A stretch of DNA of 64,000 nt from an uncultured Parabacteroides sp. (GTDB lineage Bacteria > Bacteroidota > Bacteroidia > Bacteroidales > Tannerellaceae): the NCBI GenBank assembly GCA_934718155.1, contig CAKUZF010000002.1, forward strand, positions 37,588-101,587, given 5' to 3'. Position 1 is the first letter of the stretch. Each line of letters starts with the position of its first letter. The translations under genes and the position numbers were made by a program. The notes beneath the pieces were generated by a model, which worked only from the letters and a program-made list of their open reading frames with translations, was not told the origin of the DNA and ran no database searches. Below, piece by piece: positions 61,540-64,000 of the stretch.

Positions 61540-61857
61540 ATGGAAGAAAACAAGCAAGCTAACGAGAATCAGAATCAGATTCAGATTGCATTGACAGAGG
61601 AGATGGCACAGGGTACATATGCTAACTTGGCAGTTATTTCTCACTCTGCATCAGAGTTTATCATGGACTTCATCCGCGTCGTTCCGGGTGCTCCCAAGGC
61701 TGAGGTTAAGAGCCGCATCATCATGACTCCGGACAACGCACAGCGTTTGTTCTTCGCTTTGCAAGACAACCTGAAGAAGTTCGGCGAGCAGATGCAGGCA
61801 GCTGCTGAGGCTCAGAAGACCGCTAACTTCGGCGATTTCACAAAGGGTGAGGCCTAA
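61540..61857 (+). CDS. DUF3467 family protein
   Basis: 105 residues from the ATG at 61540. An in-frame ATG 24 codons upstream lies before the likely promoter and is rejected. The DUF3467 core is GTYANLAVISHSASEFIMDF, then PGAPKAEVKSRIIMTPDNAQRL. It is a small conserved Bacteroidetes protein of unknown function, acidic at both ends. A clear terminator follows. Codon use is highly biased (GCT, GTT), suggesting strong expression. Confidence 0.88.
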   Translation: MEENKQANENQNQIQIALTEEMAQGTYANLAVISHSASEFIMDFIRVVPGAPKAEVKSRIIMTPDNAQRLFFALQDNLKKFGEQMQAAAEAQKTANFGDFTKGEA

Positions 61858-61877
61858 GCAACAAGACTTCTAAAAAC

Positions 61878-61921
61878 AAAAATATCCGTGTAGCTCGATA
61901 ACGAACTGCACGGATATTTTT
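61878..61921. terminator. Bidirectional terminator after DUF3467
   Basis: Long stem AAAATATCCGTG-AG (from 61878) with CT-CACGGATATTTTT (to 61921), one mismatch, flanked by A and T runs on the two sides. It marks the end of the core-like DNA before AT-rich sequence begins. Confidence 0.85.
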
Positions 61922-62259
61922 ATGTTAGTCCCTTTTTTGCTTCTGTGCTATGTATGGTTTTCACACGTTTGAATTTGAATGCTTTCCTGCCCGTATCGAA
62001 ATAGAAATGCGAATACTTCAGTTCGCCCGCATCAGCCATGTTGAAACCGTTGCACAGATATTGGGAAAGGAATAATCCAACATTCCAGACTGCACGACAA
62101 TTCCAAAGGCAAAGACCTCTTGTTGCTTCACGAATTTGACCTATCAACTCACCATTCTCGTTCAATTTTGCAAGAAAAGATAACTCGCTTAGAATAAATC
62201 GGTTGGTCGGATTACTTGAAAATTGGGTAACGAGATAGCAACCGTTCGTATTTCTGAGT
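61920..62259 (-). pseudogene. Remnant of a tyrosine recombinase (integrase)
   Basis: An open minus-strand frame of about 110 codons without a convincing start. It includes WNVGLFLSQYLCNGFNMADA followed by GELKYSHFYFDTGRKAFKFK and RVKT. This pattern (FLxxYLCNGxNxAD, LKYSH, KT) is the beginning of the catalytic domain of Bacteroides-type phage and ICE integrases. The catalytic Arg, His-x-x-Arg and Tyr regions are absent because the frame ends at 61920, and a stop lies upstream near 62260. A truncated, non-functional copy, likely left by an earlier insertion. Confidence 0.5.
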
Positions 62260-62366
62260 TCCTCATTGTTATGCTACAATGTGATAACTTGCACTGCAAT
62301 ATTAGGAATAAAATACCAAATGAGCAATTTTGTGACCATAATATAAAGCAGCAAAGTAAAATCAAG

Positions 62367-62374
62367 TACATTTG
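62367..62374 (+). promoter_or_regulatory. -7 box for the HNH endonuclease gene
   Basis: TACATTTG, 41 bases before the ATG at 62416, matches TAnnTTTG. No good -33 element is seen. Confidence 0.45.
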
Positions 62375-62415
62375 CATTGAAATTTGTTTTGAGCAACCGT
62401 CAATAAGCATATTGT

Positions 62416-63138
62416 ATGAATTTAGAGCATATGACAGCCATTTATAAAATGGCAAAGGCGATATATAATAAAGAGGAGCGTTTGGTGAATGCCAAAGAAA
62501 CGCTTTATTCGAAATATGGCATAAACAAGAACTCGTTTGCTGACTTTTATAGAGCATTTCAAAAAATGCTTGATGGAGAGTTACATACAAGAGGTATTAG
62601 TACAGATTTGAGAGATTATTATTTGTCTCAAATTTATAGAGATTACGGTGCAGATAAATTAAGGGTTGCTTTAAAAGCATATATGGACTTTATAGTTTAT
62701 TACGAAGAAGGTCATAATAATACTGTACGAAAAATTGAGCGAGATATTTATGAGAAGCATTATAGTGTTCTAAACACAATTAGTTTAACACGAACAATAG
62801 AAGATGAAATCAATGATTATTGGGAGGGTAAACTTGGGCAAACAACCATAACAACCCATGAGAGGAATCTTGTGGCTCGTAATAAATGCATACAAAGCAA
62901 GGGTTTAAAATGTTTTGTTTGTGGTTTTGACTTTGAAAAGACCTACGGGGAGTTAGGGAAAGGATTCATACATATACATCATGTAAATCCAATATCAAAC
63001 AAGAAAGGATTATATGAATTGAATATCGAAAAGGACCTGTTTCCTGTGTGTCCTAATTGTCATGCTATGTTACACAGAAGAAAAGATTCAACATTATCTA
63101 TTGAGGAGCTTAAACAAATAATAAAGAATAATGATTAA
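62416..63138 (+). CDS. HNH endonuclease (McrA-like restriction type)
   Basis: 240 residues, AT-rich coding sequence unlike the core genes. Residues ~1-150 form a helical N-terminal domain of unknown function. The C-terminal HNH domain has zinc cysteines Cys166 and Cys169 (CFVCGFDF), the catalytic HIHHVNPIS (His188-His189), and Cys212, Cys215 and His216 (CPNCHAMLHR). The YGELGKGFIHIHH arrangement is that of predicted restriction HNH enzymes that cut modified or foreign DNA. No cognate methylase is present, so a modification-dependent enzyme or stand-alone defence nuclease is likely. Its end overlaps the next, broken gene by 8 bases. Confidence 0.85.
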   Translation: MNLEHMTAIYKMAKAIYNKEERLVNAKETLYSKYGINKNSFADFYRAFQKMLDGELHTRGISTDLRDYYLSQIYRDYGADKLRVALKAYMDFIVYYEEGHNNTVRKIERDIYEKHYSVLNTISLTRTIEDEINDYWEGKLGQTTITTHERNLVARNKCIQSKGLKCFVCGFDFEKTYGELGKGFIHIHHVNPISNKKGLYELNIEKDLFPVCPNCHAMLHRRKDSTLSIEELKQIIKNND

Positions 63139-63584
63139 AGGAAAAACTTATCGTTATGATGATGAGTTTAAGGCTAAGGCACGTGCTCATCAGTTTGCGT
63201 TTAGAGAAAACGAATTGAACGATTTCTATGATGAGAAGAATCCGCAAGTTATTCTTTCTCCCAATGCAGCTAAACTAAGGTCTTATCTTTTGTGATACTT
63301 ATAGAGAGTTGATTAAAAGTAAAGTTAAATCATTCAAGAACTCTGTACTGTTCTCCAATATGTTGTGAAGCGAACACATTCCTTACAACATCTTCACTCC
63401 AATGGAAGAGGACTTGAATGCTTCGGCAATGCTTTTTAACAAAATTATTGGCGGAGGAGTATCAAAGATAAATCATATACGAATTGAGTTCGCAGGTGTT
63501 GCTGACAAAAGCGAATATCTAAATGATGGAACATCATTTGATACATTCACTAAAGTTTCGGATTTAGATTTCAGGCAGTCATAG
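63131..63584 (+). pseudogene. Broken gene overlapping the HNH gene, possibly a PD-(D/E)XK-type nuclease
   Basis: Starts MIKGKTYRYDDEFKAKARAH at 63131, overlapping the HNH stop. The frame ends at 63295, but one base gained in the T run near 63287-63291 would continue it as DTYRELIKSKVKSFKNSVLF. A TGA at 63366-63368 then interrupts SNML/SEHIPYNIFTPMEEDL, and the frame runs on to 63584 (NKIIGGG, EYLNDGTSFDTF). One frameshift and one stop are therefore needed to explain it. The SEHIPxNxFxPM and TSFD patterns resemble proteins I recall as PD-(D/E)XK-type nucleases, but this is weak. A sequencing error at the T run is possible, but not at the TGA. Confidence 0.5.
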
Positions 63585-63804
63585 CATAGGCTTTAAGTGC
63601 TGCCAGTCTGTTATCGTTCTCGATAATCAGCATGTCCAAAGCTTCAGAGTCAGCACCAGTTAAATAAATGGAGTATCTTTGAGGTTGTTTAACTATCATT
63701 CTTGTATTAAAAGCAGAAATAAAATTTAACAAGAGTTGTACATGATGCTTTGTGCGGAAAAAGTAGCAATATTGCCAAAAATTCCGTGTACATGCTATTT
63801 GCAC
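63571..63804 (-). CDS. Possible small gene or gene remnant
   Basis: 77 residues, not recognised. The C-terminal half (RYSIYLTGADSEALDMLIIE, then NDNRLAALKAYAMTA) reads like genuine protein. The N-terminal half (QIACTRNFWQYCYFFRTKHH) looks less so, and the gene may really begin at an internal Met (MIVKQPQ). It overlaps the end of the broken nuclease-like gene by 14 bases. It may be a 3' remnant within the decaying island. Confidence 0.25.
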   Translation of the reverse strand: MQIACTRNFWQYCYFFRTKHHVQLLLNFISAFNTRMIVKQPQRYSIYLTGADSEALDMLIIENDNRLAALKAYAMTA

Positions 63805-63840
63805 GACTAAAAAATGTCAATTCTGGCATTTTTTAGTCGT
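63803..63840. repeat. 14-bp perfect inverted repeat
   Basis: ACGACTAAAAAATG (63803-63816) is inverted perfectly at 63827-63840 with a 10-base loop. The A/T-rich arms allow it to act as a bidirectional terminator, or it may be a protein site just upstream of the promoter at 63846. Confidence 0.65.
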
Positions 63841-63845
63841 GGTAG

Positions 63846-63877
63846 TTTGGCGACCTTAATTAAACCCGTTACCTTTG
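63846..63877 (+). promoter_or_regulatory. Consensus Bacteroidetes promoter for the AAA-type ATPase gene
   Basis: TTTG (63846-63849), 20-base spacer, TACCTTTG (63870-63877). Exact match to the housekeeping consensus, 42 bases before the ATG. Confidence 0.8.
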
Positions 63878-63890
63878 CATTACCAAAAAG

Positions 63891-63904
63891 TGCCAATATT
63901 GGCA
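63891..63904. promoter_or_regulatory. 14-bp palindrome, possible operator
   Basis: TGCCAATATTGGCA is a perfect palindrome between the -7 box and the start codon. A related GCAATATTGCC occurs at 63764-63774. It is well placed for a dimeric repressor. No regulator gene is identified. Confidence 0.5.
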
Positions 63905-63919
63905 AAAATAAGGAATGAT

Positions 63920-64000
63920 ATGAAAGAGATAAAAAGAGACAGATATCTTAAGCAGTTGATAGATAGCCAGCAAAACGGCTTTATCAAAGTGATTACCGGA
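63920..64000 (+). CDS. AAA-type ATPase (partial, N-terminus only)
   Basis: The first 27 codons of a gene cut by the right edge: MKEIKRDRYLKQLIDSQQNG then FIKVITG. The RDRYLxxLI ... NGxIKVITG opening is that of the widespread ATPases that carry a C-terminal DUF4143 domain. The last residues shown are the strand leading into the P-loop. These ATPases are scattered, often mobile, and of unclear role. Identification rests on a short match. Confidence 0.6.
   Translation, partial: MKEIKRDRYLKQLIDSQQNGFIKVITG

Noticed and set aside
62189..62590. Open minus-strand frame of 133 codons over the HNH start
   Set aside because: Low-complexity, Cys/Leu/Ile-rich translation typical of AT-rich antisense DNA. 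The HNH gene on the plus strand has a clear domain.
63402..63584. Independent small gene of 60 codons
   Set aside because: It continues the reading frame and sense of the upstream broken gene across one TGA, so it is better read as the tail of that pseudogene.
1..64000. tRNA, rRNA or tmRNA genes
   Set aside because: The spacers were read for cloverleaf arms and terminal CCA or rRNA motifs and none was convincing. A tRNAscan-SE run would be decisive.

Overview
The window is a stretch of Bacteroidales chromosome. Support for this comes from a full-length SprA (type IX secretion outer-membrane translocon), lineage-typical families (DUF5916, DUF5683, DUF3098, DUF3467), the gene orders ruvA-sprA, dxs-trkA-trkH and ftsX-DUF3098-uppP-truB-queA-folK, and many Bacteroidetes-type promoters (TAnnTTTG at -7, sometimes with TTTG 19-21 bases upstream). 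SprA and the etfB-etfA-acyl-CoA dehydrogenase operon point to the Porphyromonadaceae/Tannerellaceae side of the order. That placement is an inference, and no rRNA or tRNA gene was seen that could settle it.

Layout. 1-1.3 kb: the end of an MksF-like kleisin gene and the start of an MksE-like gene (MukBEF/Wadjet-type SMC complex) running off the left edge. 1.4-11 kb: mostly minus-strand housekeeping genes (nucleoside hydrolase-like lipoprotein and oxidoreductase, gcvT, pepT, a PurF-like protein without the usual catalytic cysteine, rplU-rpmA, an FHA protein, CBS protein-nadK). 11-15 kb: pdxJ, an ExbB/ExbD/TonB set, a DJ-1 protein, then menA on the opposite strand. 15.3-16.6 kb: small secreted or membrane proteins and a 22-bp tandem repeat array. 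16.6-30.8 kb: sprA, ruvA, trkH, trkA, dxs, a sugar acetyltransferase and an RsmI-like methylase. 30.8-44.4 kb: an rRNA methylase, a repeat-rich spacer, an esterase, parA-parB-DUF5683-mltD, a LytS-type kinase and LytTR regulator separated by a DUF5916 protein, and a FadL-like porin. 44.5-56.5 kb: an M48 peptidase lipoprotein, a second 22-bp repeat spacer, the ftsX-to-folK operon, metK with a probable SAM-II-like riboswitch, a YfcC transporter, rmuC, a structured RNA and a MATE exporter. 56.5-61.9 kb: acyl-CoA dehydrogenase with its electron-transfer flavoprotein, an exonuclease/phosphatase-family protein, and DUF3467.

From about 61.9 kb to the right edge the base composition turns visibly AT-rich. 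This part holds an integrase remnant, an HNH nuclease, a broken gene overlapping the nuclease's end, and the first codons of an AAA-type ATPase behind a consensus promoter and a palindromic site. It reads as the edge of a horizontally acquired, decaying island.

The less ordinary signals are mostly non-coding: three spacers with 22-bp-period repeats, the metK leader, a self-contained promoter-hairpins-terminator unit before the MATE gene, a short RNA candidate downstream of nadK, and a folded rplU leader.
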